A stretch of DNA of 64,000 nt from Alphaproteobacteria bacterium (GCA_028285105.1 JANQQE010000024.1:494230-558229); one strand, 5' to 3'. Positions 41,120 to 51,177 are shown, counted from the stretch's first letter. The notes: generated by a model from the letters alone, not told the origin. A program made the numbers and translations.

Positions 41120-41986
41120 ATGGACAGCGCTCAAAACGTAAGTCATCGCCATCTCCAATTGCGGTGCAGACTGGTCGCACTGCTCGCCATTTGCAGCAGC
41201 ATTTCGACGATGACAGGTTGCGCCAGCGTGTTCAACCCTTCATTCCTGAGTTTGGTCACAACACCGACGCCGGATTCATCCGGCATCGTAAACGATGTCA
41301 CGCTCGCCAACGCACCGGGGCATGTCCCGGTCTTTTTGATTAACAACACGCGATTCGACTCCGCGTTGATCGATTACATGCAAAGCATCGGTATCGATAC
41401 GAGTGACCCGAATTTGCGACCGCGCGTTCGCGTGCGTACGACCATCAACTACGTCAACGGTAATTCCAACACGATCGAGTTCCTCGACGGATCGGACATC
41501 GTTCAAGGCACGGTGCTAACGGACGACGGCATTCAGGAGAACCCGCTGGTTCCCCGTCAACTCACCGAGAATACACTCACCAGCGTCGTCGGAGTTTGCA
41601 ATGTTGGCAACATCCAACCCGATGCAAGTATAGAAGTTTTTGTGCCTGTGTTCCTGAAGGTGATCGGCTTCGAAAACACGAACTTAATCGTCCAAGTGCG
41701 GGTATTGAACGAAACCATTCCGCCCCGCTTTACGATTCTTCAGCGGGACGATGTCGATGCGAACTTCAATGTCACGCTTCAGCGTAACTTCGATATTCGC
41801 GACGTTCCGGTACCAGCCAACGGCGTGCAATGCGGAAGCGTCGTCGCGTTTATTCTTACGGGAACGTTGCGGGTACCGTTCACCGTGGACGAGTTGGGAC
41901 AAACTGCTCCCGGTTACCTCGACTTTGACGATGCGGCTGAGGCGTCCAATCCGGGTCGCTTCGAATTCCAAACAACGGTGCGATAG
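41120..41986 (+). CDS. Putative lipoprotein, unknown function
   Basis: Signal and lipobox ISTMTGCASVFNPSFLS; start trimmed from 41012. Confidence 0.75.
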   Translation: MDSAQNVSHRHLQLRCRLVALLAICSSISTMTGCASVFNPSFLSLVTTPTPDSSGIVNDVTLANAPGHVPVFLINNTRFDSALIDYMQSIGIDTSDPNLRPRVRVRTTINYVNGNSNTIEFLDGSDIVQGTVLTDDGIQENPLVPRQLTENTLTSVVGVCNVGNIQPDASIEVFVPVFLKVIGFENTNLIVQVRVLNETIPPRFTILQRDDVDANFNVTLQRNFDIRDVPVPANGVQCGSVVAFILTGTLRVPFTVDELGQTAPGYLDFDDAAEASNPGRFEFQTTVR

Positions 41987-42015
41987 GAACAACGGTGCGA
42001 CAGATGGAAACACAC

Positions 42016-42666
42016 ATGATTAAGCCAATGAAGTACCGCGGATTGCCCGGATTGATGCTGCTGGTGATGTCGATGGTTGGTTGCAACCCGGCACTGCTTC
42101 TCAATCCGAGTTTTCTGAATCAGCAGACGGGTGAAGTCTTCCCGCTGGTCCCTGGCGATCGCACCGGATTCATTCTGGTCCGGGCAAATAACTCGTCATC
42201 GGCACCGATCGAATTTGTCATTACCGCCGAACAACGAATTCCATCGGATGACGACCCATCGGGTTTTACGATTGAAAAGCAAACATTCCGAGTGCTGACC
42301 CAGCCCCAGCAAGCCGCAAATGACCTGGGCGTTCTCATTGAATGTCCCGTGTTTCGACTTGGACTCGGAGAAGATCTGGACCGACCCGGTTCCGAGCCGG
42401 GTCTCTTTGTCGGGGCGACAGCCGTCGGTGCCGGCGGGTTTGGTGTGCCTTCCAACGTCAACCCGCTCAACAGCGACACGTCGAATTTCGATTGCGGCGA
42501 TACGGTTGTGTTCCAGGCAAGGGAAGCGCCCAATACTGCCGGTGGCGTGGTGGCTGCTTCGTTTGTACTTGACGACGAAGGATTCAGCGGCGATATCATC
42601 GGCCTGGATACTTTCGGAAATGCGCGGGCGCTGTTGGAAGAACAACGCCTGACTGAAGATCAGTAA
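42016..42666 (+). CDS. Putative lipoprotein, unknown function
   Basis: MIKPMKYRGLPGLMLLVMSMVGCNPALLLNPSFLNQQTG; adjacent gene with related N-terminal signature. Confidence 0.8.
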   Translation: MIKPMKYRGLPGLMLLVMSMVGCNPALLLNPSFLNQQTGEVFPLVPGDRTGFILVRANNSSSAPIEFVITAEQRIPSDDDPSGFTIEKQTFRVLTQPQQAANDLGVLIECPVFRLGLGEDLDRPGSEPGLFVGATAVGAGGFGVPSNVNPLNSDTSNFDCGDTVVFQAREAPNTAGGVVAASFVLDDEGFSGDIIGLDTFGNARALLEEQRLTEDQ

Positions 42667-42681
42667 AAACCTTTCAAGCGA

Positions 42682-42891
42682 TTGCAAATCATGAAGCCTT
42701 CCCAACAAAAACACCGCCAGTCGATCTGGGCGGCAATGATGATCGTCGGCACCTGTTTCGCAGGAACGTGCCAAGTTCGCGTTCGCGACTCAGTCGTGTT
42801 CGGTACGCAGAACTTTATTCTCAATACGCTACTCAACCCGGCGAACTTCATCGTCACCGCCGACGATATTGCCGGAAACACAACGCCATGA
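42682..42891 (+). CDS. Small exported protein
   Basis: MQIMKPSQQKHRQSIWAAMMIVGTCFAGTCQVRVRDSVVFGTQNFILNTLLNPANFIV; 16 nt after the preceding gene. Confidence 0.6.
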   Translation: MQIMKPSQQKHRQSIWAAMMIVGTCFAGTCQVRVRDSVVFGTQNFILNTLLNPANFIVTADDIAGNTTP

Positions 42892-42975
42892 CCCAATTCT
42901 CTTGTTCGAATTGACGTGCCATCTGGCATAGTTGCCACGTTCGACACACACCGTCCCCACCCTTACGATGTTGTC

Positions 42976-43833
42976 ATGCCCGACTCATCCAAATCGAAGG
43001 TCATCTTGATCACCGGTTGCAGTAGCGGAATCGGTTTCGCCGCTGCCAACTTGCTCGCGGAATCCGGACACCTTGTTTACGCCACTGCCCGCCGCAACGA
43101 GTCGGTCGCAAAACTTGACGAATGGTCGAAGGCGTTTTCGGGTCGGGCAGTCGCCGATCAGCTTGATGTTACCGACGCTTCCAGCATCGATCAGGTTGTC
43201 TCGCGAATCGAAAGCGAACGAGGGCAGATCGATTGCGTCGTGAACAATGCCGGGTATGGACAGGCCGGTCCGGTTGAAGAAGTCTCGATTGACGCTTGGC
43301 GCGAGCAGTTTGAAACCAACGTATTCGGTGTAGCGGCCATTAATCAATGCGTGTTGCCGATGATGCGAAAGCAACGTAGCGGGCGGGTCATCAACATATC
43401 CAGCGTCGTCGCCCATCTGTCGCTTCCGATGATGGGGCCCTATTGTGCGAGCAAGCATGCCGTCGATGCGATGTCGCTGGCACTTCGCATTGAACTCGCT
43501 CCCTTCGGAATCGATGTCATACTCATCGAGCCCGGCCCGATCGAAACGGAGTTTCGCTCCAACGTCGATCAAAACCTTGAAACCCAAACAGACGAAAACA
43601 GTCCCTACAAGAAGCTCGGTGATGCGATGAACAGTTACTGGAATCGCAGCTTTGGAAAAACAGCGGCCAAACCGATTGCGGTGGCTCGTGCGATCAAGAA
43701 AGCCGTCGAGTCAAAGCACCCCAAGACGCGCTACCGAATTACCGCACCCGCGAAGTTCGCTCCCCATCTCGTCTCGCATCTACCCGATCGCCTGCTGGAC
43801 CGAATCATTCACTGGCAACTCAAACTCAAATAG
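42976..43833 (+). CDS. SDR family oxidoreductase
   Basis: KVILITGCSSGIGFAAANLLAESGH; VVNNAGYGQAGPVEE; INISSVVAH...PYCASKHAVDAM. Confidence 0.95.
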   Translation: MPDSSKSKVILITGCSSGIGFAAANLLAESGHLVYATARRNESVAKLDEWSKAFSGRAVADQLDVTDASSIDQVVSRIESERGQIDCVVNNAGYGQAGPVEEVSIDAWREQFETNVFGVAAINQCVLPMMRKQRSGRVINISSVVAHLSLPMMGPYCASKHAVDAMSLALRIELAPFGIDVILIEPGPIETEFRSNVDQNLETQTDENSPYKKLGDAMNSYWNRSFGKTAAKPIAVARAIKKAVESKHPKTRYRITAPAKFAPHLVSHLPDRLLDRIIHWQLKLK

Positions 43834-43859
43834 AAGTATCTGCCATTGCGGGCTGCGTT

Positions 43860-44153
43860 TTATTGATCGTTCGACATGCGCGCTTCGATTGATGCCGCGA
43901 TCGATTCAGCGGCATTGGGGGACAGGGACGACGTGCTTGATTTTGGAAAGTCGCTCGTTTTGTCGCGCCCCAACCTGAGTGCCTCGCGCATCAGTTTGGC
44001 ATCTCGTCGAAATTTGCGACATGCACGGCAGTACAACAAATGCAGCTTCACCGCACTTCGCTGCGAGAATGACAGCGACTCATCCATCGACAGCGAAATC
44101 AGCCGGGCGTGATCCTCGCATTTGGCATTAAGAAGTTTGAAGAATTCAATCAT
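43860..44153 (-). CDS. zf-HC2 anti-sigma factor-like protein
   Basis: CEDHARLISLSMDESLSFSQRSAVKLHLLYCRACRKFRRDAKLMREAL; directly downstream of the sigma factor gene. Confidence 0.8.
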   Translation of the reverse strand: MIEFFKLLNAKCEDHARLISLSMDESLSFSQRSAVKLHLLYCRACRKFRRDAKLMREALRLGRDKTSDFPKSSTSSLSPNAAESIAASIEARMSNDQ

Positions 44154-44199
44154 GACAATGCCTGACTCTTAACACTCCGGCATACTGCGGTGACCAAGG

Positions 44200-44808
44200 C
44201 TATTTTGAAAACCACTTCGACTCGAGACATCGGCGCAAACTCAACCGCGCCCGATGGATTCTCGCCCACATATTGGTCGAAGTAATTCCCAATATCGTAC
44301 AAACTTCCTGACTTTCAATTCCATCAATCTCACGAAGAATAAATGTGGTGGCGAGTTTATCGGGCAGGGATTCGATGCAAGACGCCAGCACCGCTTGGAA
44401 CTCCTGATCCTCTATGACTTTACCGGGGTCCTGATTCCAACGGACAAAACGCCCCGTCCAATGTCCCTTCCGATCAAAATGCACGTCTTCCGCGAACGTC
44501 TCCGACTGCGCTTCGGCAGATTTTTGACGTGACCGCTTGCGAAGATGGTCGATGATTTTGTGCTTTAATATCCCCACCAACCAGGTGCGTTCTGCGGCTT
44601 CTCCGGTGAATCGATGACGCGCCTCGTACGCCCCCATCAGGCAATCCTGCACCAAGTCCTCGGCGATTTCGCGATCGCGCACCCGCAGCATCGCGTAGCC
44701 GAACAACGCATCTCCATGAAGGCGCACCCATCTCGTCGGGTCCAATCCTTCGGGCGAACCGTGCCTGTGCGTCGCGGCTGAATTCGGCGTGGTCGTCATT
44801 AAATCCAT
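44200..44808 (-). CDS. ECF-type RNA polymerase sigma factor
   Basis: LHGDALFGYAMLRVRDREIAEDLVQDCLMGAYEARHRFTGEAAERTWLVGILKHKIIDHLRKRSR; SLPDKLATTFILREIDGIESQEVCTILGITSTNMWARIHRARLSLRRCL. Confidence 0.95.
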   Translation of the reverse strand: MDLMTTTPNSAATHRHGSPEGLDPTRWVRLHGDALFGYAMLRVRDREIAEDLVQDCLMGAYEARHRFTGEAAERTWLVGILKHKIIDHLRKRSRQKSAEAQSETFAEDVHFDRKGHWTGRFVRWNQDPGKVIEDQEFQAVLASCIESLPDKLATTFILREIDGIESQEVCTILGITSTNMWARIHRARLSLRRCLESKWFSK

Positions 44809-44981
44809 TAAACCAACCCGTTACGAAAAAATATAGTCGTACGGAAAATTACTCTGTAAGGATATTCGCAGACGCACGACCAATCATGCAAATCAAGCTT
44901 AGTCGAAATGTGGTTGGGGTTGGCCCGGCCATCGAGAGAAATCGACGAATTTCGCAAACTGAACCTGGGAGGAGATCAAAG

Positions 44982-45803
44982 ATGAGAGGGAATTCTGCGC
45001 GCATTTTGCCGCTGCTGGCCGCCACACTCGCAATCACCACGTCAAACGCCAATACGAATGCCGACATTCTGCAAGTCCAAATCGAAAACACCCAATCGAC
45101 GGGGCAATTTTTCTTCACGCCTTTTTGGATTGCAGCCCACAATGGACAATTCGATTCTTACGACGGCGGAGCGTTGGCACCTGCGTTCCTTACGCCACTT
45201 GCAGAACTTGGCGATACGCAAGACATCAGCGATGCGTTTTCGATGAGTCCGGCATCGGGCGGCGCGCAGGCGACGGTAACTGCCGTCTCAGGTGTGGGCG
45301 ATGCGCCGGTCTATAGTCCCGGCGAGTCAACGACATTTGCACTGGACGTGCCCAATCCAGCGCAAAATCGTTATTTCAGCTATGCATCAATGGTGATTCC
45401 AAGCAACGACCTTTTCGTTGCAAACGGGAACCCGACCGCCCATGAAGTTTTCGACAACAGTGGCGACTTTGCCGGACCCGTGGTCATCGAGATCTTCGGA
45501 AACAACGTCAACGACAACGGATCGGAAGTCAATGACGCATTCGGTGGGGCAGCGTTCTCGGCCAATGGCGGCGCGTCAGCCGACGAGACGGTTGTCATTC
45601 GAAATTTGTTCACCGATCCAGGTGACGCCAACTATCTAAGCAGCTTCATCGGATCACAAACCGGAAACGGCGCGACAATCGGCAGTTTGTTCGGAGCAAA
45701 TGACCTGATTGCCCGCATCACCATTACACCCGAGCCTGCCAGCGCAATGCTGCTCGGCATCGGAGGTGTTGCGATCCTGCGTCGCCGCAAAAAAACCACA
45801 TAA
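44982..45803 (+). CDS. Spondin-domain PEP-CTERM sorting-signal protein
   Basis: Signal peptide; QVQIENTQSTGQFFFTPFWIAAHNGQFDSYDGG...; C-terminal ITPEPASAMLLGIGGVAILRRRKKTT. Confidence 0.88.
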   Translation: MRGNSARILPLLAATLAITTSNANTNADILQVQIENTQSTGQFFFTPFWIAAHNGQFDSYDGGALAPAFLTPLAELGDTQDISDAFSMSPASGGAQATVTAVSGVGDAPVYSPGESTTFALDVPNPAQNRYFSYASMVIPSNDLFVANGNPTAHEVFDNSGDFAGPVVIEIFGNNVNDNGSEVNDAFGGAAFSANGGASADETVVIRNLFTDPGDANYLSSFIGSQTGNGATIGSLFGANDLIARITITPEPASAMLLGIGGVAILRRRKKTT

Positions 45804-45898
45804 TTCTACTCCTTTTGAATCGGTGGGGTGTGTACTGGGGAGTGCGCGTTCGATGCGTACTCCCCTCATTTTGTCCATTGCAAGGTGCTGACTACTGC

Positions 45899-47167
45899 TT
45901 AGTCGAGAAGTTCAGCAATTGTGAAACGCTTTAGCGGTTGCGTACATGCGTGATCTTGTGGCGTGGCGAATTTGAGTTCGAGCGATCCCTGATTCGGGAG
46001 TGCAACCATCGAATGAATCGTGCCCCCCATCGCCACCTCTTTCATGATCTTCCACGCTGCTTCTGAGTTGATCGATGTGTTCGGTGCGCTTAGTGCCTTG
46101 ACGATGCCGCTGTATCGCTGACACGAGTTGTCGCCATTGGCACGCGAGCGGTAGTGATTGGTGCAGGCGATGAATGTTGCCGTCTTCTCCGTCTGCGACT
46201 CCGGCCGGCGGACTGTGACGCCGTTCGAGGAATTCGCGTTACCGTCGTACTCAAACACAACTGCCGCTTGACGCCCTTTGACGGCTGGCGTGGCGACGAG
46301 AAAGTTGTTACCGCGTGTGCCCGGACATGCGAGCAGGATTCTCTTTGCCACTTCGATTGCGTTCGAAGCATCGGTGGATTCGACGATTTGCCGAAGTGCG
46401 AGACTACGCGGGCGGCGGCGAGATGTCGGCTGGGTTGGTGCGACCTCCACATCATGCATCGCAACAACCACACCATGTTCATTGATCGCAGTGTAAGCGC
46501 CGATCAACCCCGGCCAGGCAATTGAAATCCAGCCGCTGGCATCTTCGCCGCCGACATCGCGAACGATAATCAGGTGCAGTTCTTTCAAGCCCGGCAAATC
46601 GAAGTAATCGAGATTCCTCCCGACAACCGTCCCCCCATCCGCAGTCATGTCGCCCCACGCGACAAAACTTGAGCATCCGCCTGGAATCCAGTCCGCCAAT
46701 GTGTTGATCGCGATCAGGTCTGTTTCATCCATCTTGCGACCCAGACGCTCGAATTTTAACCCATCGTCACCGACCGTTTCGCGAATACCGGCTAACATGC
46801 CGGTGATTTCAGCTTGCTCTGAGGCAGTCAGCTCAAACGTTTTGAGCAGGCCTTGACGGATATCCACTTCGTACTGCTTTGGATCTTTGAAGATCATGGG
46901 ACTGTCGAACAGGAGTCGGAGGACTTCGGCGATCTGGCGTCCAAACAATTTTCCCTGCGCGTGCCCTTGCTGTCTTGGTGTCCCCCAGAGGCGCAGAACG
47001 GATACGCCTTTTTCCTGACTGAGCGACCCTGTCTGTGCAGGTGCGGACTGCTTGACAACCGGAAACTCTGCGCGGGTCGCAGATGTAGAAACCAGCAGCA
47101 GGAATGCGATTGCTGCGTGGAAGATTCTGCGATTGCACGGGGTAGTGAGTGTCACACGTGAATTCAT
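45899..47167 (-). CDS. Secreted C45-family peptidase/acyltransferase-like (Ntn hydrolase)
   Basis: GGCSSFVAWGDMTADGGTVVGRNLDYFD...AWPGLIGAYTAINEHGVVVAMHDV. Confidence 0.85.
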   Translation of the reverse strand: MNSRVTLTTPCNRRIFHAAIAFLLLVSTSATRAEFPVVKQSAPAQTGSLSQEKGVSVLRLWGTPRQQGHAQGKLFGRQIAEVLRLLFDSPMIFKDPKQYEVDIRQGLLKTFELTASEQAEITGMLAGIRETVGDDGLKFERLGRKMDETDLIAINTLADWIPGGCSSFVAWGDMTADGGTVVGRNLDYFDLPGLKELHLIIVRDVGGEDASGWISIAWPGLIGAYTAINEHGVVVAMHDVEVAPTQPTSRRRPRSLALRQIVESTDASNAIEVAKRILLACPGTRGNNFLVATPAVKGRQAAVVFEYDGNANSSNGVTVRRPESQTEKTATFIACTNHYRSRANGDNSCQRYSGIVKALSAPNTSINSEAAWKIMKEVAMGGTIHSMVALPNQGSLELKFATPQDHACTQPLKRFTIAELLD

Positions 47168-47517
47168 AATCGAAACTTTCCGTAGTATTTGTCTGCCGGG
47201 TATTTTTTGGCGTTCTTGACCATCTTATCGCGAAGTGCTTCGGACAGATCGATGTTCATGATGGTTGCGAACGAGAGCAAGTAGGCAAAAACGTCGGCAA
47301 CTTCTTCGGTGACTTCGCCCATTTTGGCGGCATCGCTTTTGATTTCGCCCAGCGCGTCGGAATGGGTCCATTGGAAGTGTTCCATCAGTTCCGCCGCTTC
47401 GATCGCAATGCAGGCGCTGAGGTTTTTGGGATCGTGGAATTGCTCCCAGTTGCGCTCAGCGACAAAGTCGGCCATCAGCTTTTTCATCTCCGATAATGTG
47501 GTCTGACCGTCGGCCAT
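47164..47517 (-). CDS. MazG-like nucleotide pyrophosphohydrolase
   Basis: FVAERNWEQFHDPKNLSACIAIEAAELMEHFQWTHSD...EVTEEVADVFAYLLSFATIMNIDL. Confidence 0.93.
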   Translation of the reverse strand: MADGQTTLSEMKKLMADFVAERNWEQFHDPKNLSACIAIEAAELMEHFQWTHSDALGEIKSDAAKMGEVTEEVADVFAYLLSFATIMNIDLSEALRDKMVKNAKKYPADKYYGKFRL

Positions 47518-47705
47518 GCTGGGCTCCCTCGCGCAGAAACAGTACCCTTGAAGTGTCGATTTTCGTCACGATTTTGGCAGAAACGAGGCGATATTGCCAG
47601 AATCGTGGAAGTTTGTCGGACTGGCGAACCGATGTGCCCGATGGCGCGTAGAATCTGCGGACTACAATCGACAGGAGACAACGCTTTTTTGAACGGCGAG
47701 AACAA

Positions 47706-48446
47706 ATGACAGAGAAAGTAACCGATACGATCGAGACAACCGAAAACCGCAAGCGAACGGCGAAAGACCGACTTATCCAACTATGGCGCGAATGGATTCG
47801 ACCGTTGGCGATCATCATCATTGTATGCACGAGTTTTCGTTCGGCGATTGCGGATTGGAACGACGTGCCGACCGGATCAATGAAACCCACCATCCTCGAA
47901 GGCGACCGCATCCTGGTGAATCGACTCGCATACGGTCTGAAGGTTCCGTACACCACTTGGCATCTGCTCGAATGGTCGCAGCCCAAACCCGGCGAAATTG
48001 TTGTTTGCTACTCGCCCGCCAACGGCGATCGATTGGTCAAGCGCGTCGTCGGCGTTCCCGGTGATGTCATTGAGATGCGCAACAACGTTCTGACCATCAA
48101 CGGAGAAGTACTCGAGTACGATCGCCTTGAAGCGAGTTTGATCGACCAAATCGAAAAGGACGAACAATATCGCTATCGGTTTGCCGCCGAAACCCTGGGC
48201 GAACACAAGCATGCGACGATGATTACGCCAAACGTTCGCGCGCCCCGCTCGTTCCAACCCATTGTTGTTCCCGAAGATCAGTTCTTCATGATGGGCGACA
48301 ACCGCGATAACAGTGCCGACTCGCGCGCGTTCGGTTTTGTCGAGCGCAGTCAGATACTCGGGCGATCAAGCCGCGTTGCACTATCATTCGATCCCGATTG
48401 TTGGTATTGGCCGCGTTGGGACCGCACACTCCGAGAACTCGAATAG
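47706..48446 (+). CDS. lepB: Signal peptidase I
   Basis: VPTGSMKPTILEGDRILVNRLAYG; GDRLVKRVVGVPGDVIEMRNN; FFMMGDNRDNSADSRAFGFV. Confidence 0.96.
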   Translation: MTEKVTDTIETTENRKRTAKDRLIQLWREWIRPLAIIIIVCTSFRSAIADWNDVPTGSMKPTILEGDRILVNRLAYGLKVPYTTWHLLEWSQPKPGEIVVCYSPANGDRLVKRVVGVPGDVIEMRNNVLTINGEVLEYDRLEASLIDQIEKDEQYRYRFAAETLGEHKHATMITPNVRAPRSFQPIVVPEDQFFMMGDNRDNSADSRAFGFVERSQILGRSSRVALSFDPDCWYWPRWDRTLRELE

Positions 48447-48455
48447 GGGTCGGCG

Positions 48456-49745
48456 CTACGATTTTGAAAAACATGAATTACATCGCCGCTTGCCAGAACC
48501 GACGGCGGCGTCTTCATTTTCGTATTCGACGCGATTCTTCGCGCTGATGCGCTTGACATGTGTGCATGTCGGTAGGTGGAAGACTTTTGAATTCTTACTG
48601 GCGATGCGAGTGACGGTTAGAAGTTTCTCTTCCGAAGATGTCGCCGCAGATTTTGTCGATTCACCTGCATTCGCTTGATTATCGATTTGAGGATCCGGAT
48701 CGGGCGTATCACTCATTGCTGCCAACGTCATCGGTTTGGATTGCAACAGACTGGGTTCACCGGCTTGTTGATAGGCTTGGTATATCAATGCAATCGCCAA
48801 TCGCGTGCCACGCCGAAGCATCTCGACGGCCCGCTCTCCCTGCGCCTCGTCGAGGAGTTCGTAGTATTCATCCTCATGATTCAGGAATTCAGCCGCTTGG
48901 GTAATCTGCATCCGACCTAAGATTTTTTGGTCTGCGTCGCAAAGAATGCCCAGATCATCGAGCGACAAGAGCATGGTCTTGAAGATCAGTTGACCGGCGT
49001 CCTGCCCAAGCGGATACCTGAATTGGCCCACATCGATCATGCCCTGGTAGCGGTGTTGATACCGTCGCACCAATTCCCAACCGAATCGCTGCGACGCATT
49101 CTGATGGGCGTACAATGGATCGCCCATCTCTGCCAGCCCGAATTGCGCATTTCCGGTTTCGTCGCCTGTGCGATTGCGAGTCACCCGAAACGGGTCTGCC
49201 GCATACGCACACAATCCGATCAGGTGACCGGTATGGATTGCGACGCTTTCGCGATCGCCAGACTCGAAAGCACCGGCCAGGTCCGCCGTCAAATTCTGTA
49301 ATGCCCAGGGCAATTCGCCCCCGCGCTTGATTTTGTGCTTTCGCATTAATCCACGGGCTTTGACCTGATCGATCGGGAAAACTTCAGCCGCCTCGACGCG
49401 CGCCGTTTGCTCAATGGAGTCAGACGCGGCATCGAGATAGACGTAGGTCCATTGGTCACGATTCTTGTATTTGGGTTCGCGCTGCCACAAGCCACCCGGT
49501 TCAACTGCCCGTTCGAGCAGGGCATCGCGCATCGTTGCAAAATAATCCGACAGAGGTTCTGGGAGGGCTTCGATGGTTTTGCCAACAACGACTCGCTGCG
49601 CCGCAAACCCGCCAGCGTAACTCTTTGGGGCATGGGCCATCGTGAAGAGGACAAGTACAGAAGCCGACGAAAACAACGGCAATCTCAAGTCACTTCCGGT
49701 CCATCGATGCCAGCTTTGGGCGTAACAGAACATACGAGTGATCAT
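48456..49745 (-). CDS. Secreted protein, zinc-dependent nuclease/phospholipase C-like core with Ada-type C-terminal metal-binding motif
   Basis: ELPWALQNLTADLAGAFESGDRESVAIHTGHLIGLCAYAADPFRV; C-term KVFHLPTCTHVKRISAKNRVEY...RRCNSCF. Confidence 0.7.
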   Translation of the reverse strand: MITRMFCYAQSWHRWTGSDLRLPLFSSASVLVLFTMAHAPKSYAGGFAAQRVVVGKTIEALPEPLSDYFATMRDALLERAVEPGGLWQREPKYKNRDQWTYVYLDAASDSIEQTARVEAAEVFPIDQVKARGLMRKHKIKRGGELPWALQNLTADLAGAFESGDRESVAIHTGHLIGLCAYAADPFRVTRNRTGDETGNAQFGLAEMGDPLYAHQNASQRFGWELVRRYQHRYQGMIDVGQFRYPLGQDAGQLIFKTMLLSLDDLGILCDADQKILGRMQITQAAEFLNHEDEYYELLDEAQGERAVEMLRRGTRLAIALIYQAYQQAGEPSLLQSKPMTLAAMSDTPDPDPQIDNQANAGESTKSAATSSEEKLLTVTRIASKNSKVFHLPTCTHVKRISAKNRVEYENEDAAVGSGKRRCNSCFSKS

Positions 49746-49966
49746 TGGCGGCTCTCCGGTCCGAGAGAATGGCTATAAGCTTTTCCAACAGTGATATATG
49801 AAGCGTGCATTGTACCGACTGATCGAATTCGGGTCACGTTGCGGAGTCATTGCATCGCTACCGAAGCCGATCTTTGACGACGTTCAACAAATTGCAATCT
49901 TTGAACCAATGAATACCATCAATGCGGGCACAACATGTAGCGTTTGAAGCGAGGATAACGTCATCC

Positions 49967-50458
49967 ATGTCGAGGCGAAGGTACAAAACAGGCGATTCGC
50001 TCGCCCCACTGTTCATCACGTTTGGATTGCTTGTCGTCATCGCAATCGGGTTGACGGCTTGGCTGTACTACGGTGGCAGCTTCAGGACTTCGCCGGAAGC
50101 TGGCGGTGTGGTGATCGATCTGAACACACAGTACGCTGAAGACAACGAACGCAATGCCGAAATTGCTCGCCGCGTGGTCGGTGCCGGCGGTATTTTCGAC
50201 CTCGGAGTTGATCGATTTCAGATGGGGATGAATCGCTATCCCGCAAACCTCGACGAAATGCAGCAAGAACCCCCTCACCTGAAACGCGGCGAACGATGGA
50301 GCGGTCCCTACATCAACAACCCCGATCTATTGATCGACCCCTGGGGAAATCCATATCAATACAGGGTACCAGGCGTGCATAACCTGGAGGGGTACGATTT
50401 CTGGAGCAACGGTGCCGACGGTGTTGCGGAAACTGCCGACGATGTTGGTAACTGGTGA
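49967..50458 (+). CDS. GspG-like (type II secretion pseudopilin C-terminal) protein
   Basis: N-terminal TM; MGMNRYPANLDEMQQEPPHLKRGERWSGPYINNPDLLIDPWGNPYQYRVPGVHNLEGYDFWSNGADG. Confidence 0.82.
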   Translation: MSRRRYKTGDSLAPLFITFGLLVVIAIGLTAWLYYGGSFRTSPEAGGVVIDLNTQYAEDNERNAEIARRVVGAGGIFDLGVDRFQMGMNRYPANLDEMQQEPPHLKRGERWSGPYINNPDLLIDPWGNPYQYRVPGVHNLEGYDFWSNGADGVAETADDVGNW

Positions 50459-50479
50459 TCTGGGTTGGTAACTGGTGAT
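50444..50479 (+). repeat. Direct repeat of 16 bp spanning the gspG-like stop codon
   Basis: GTTGGTAACTGGTGAT at 50444-50459 and 50464-50479 (20-bp period). Confidence 0.85.
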
Positions 50480-50545
50480 TGGGGCGCGTGGCTTGTTTTG
50501 GAAGTATACAACGGGCGATATGTCGCGCGCTTCGAGCGAATGAAT

Positions 50546-51121
50546 CTATCCAGCTTGGGCGCTGATTTTGTTGATGAGCAATTCCTCCAGTGCCAAGTCG
50601 CGTCCGTCTTCAATCCACTCCGAGTCAGCCCGGGTCACCCGTTCGCCGGTTGTTGCCGAAGGCAGCGTGTCTCCATAAAACTGAAACGCGGCATTGGAAT
50701 TGTTGAACTGCCGATCCGGTGACGAAAACCTTTCGCGCTTCACCGTTAGAGTCATCCGCGCTTCGCCCCTGATCAGATCTGGCTCGGTCTGAATTTCGAC
50801 GGTTCGACGGATCGTGTTAAAAGTCGCCTCCCAGAGGTCGTACCGGGTTGCGACATCCTTTCGCCAGACTTCAAAGAAATGCTTGGACGTTTCGGGATGC
50901 GTCGTGACCACGCCCGCCCGACGATCGAGTCGATCGATTCGAAAACCTTGATCACGAAGTACGTTCTCGCAGGTTTCGAGCAGCTCGTTCAGTTGCGACT
51001 GATCGGCGACGGAAAAGTCCTGCACCATGGGATCGCCATCTCGCTGAACCGGCGTGCAACCGCCCGCCAAACCCATTGCGACCACGGTCACGAAACATCG
51101 AATGTGTGGGAGTCTTTTCAT
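50546..51121 (-). CDS. Putative lipoprotein, unknown function
   Basis: MKRLPHIRCFVTVVAMGLAGGCTPVQRDG; start trimmed from ORF-track 51286, which overlaps pyk. Confidence 0.75.
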   Translation of the reverse strand: MKRLPHIRCFVTVVAMGLAGGCTPVQRDGDPMVQDFSVADQSQLNELLETCENVLRDQGFRIDRLDRRAGVVTTHPETSKHFFEVWRKDVATRYDLWEATFNTIRRTVEIQTEPDLIRGEARMTLTVKRERFSSPDRQFNNSNAAFQFYGDTLPSATTGERVTRADSEWIEDGRDLALEELLINKISAQAG

Positions 51122-51177
51122 GACGGCAATCTTAGATTGCGATATGGTTCGGTCAAGAATGCGTTTGCAAACATCGA

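Noticed and set aside
40776-41141. 121-aa plus-strand ORF after tRNA-Leu
   Set aside because: No family resemblance and overlaps the lipoprotein start; insufficient support.
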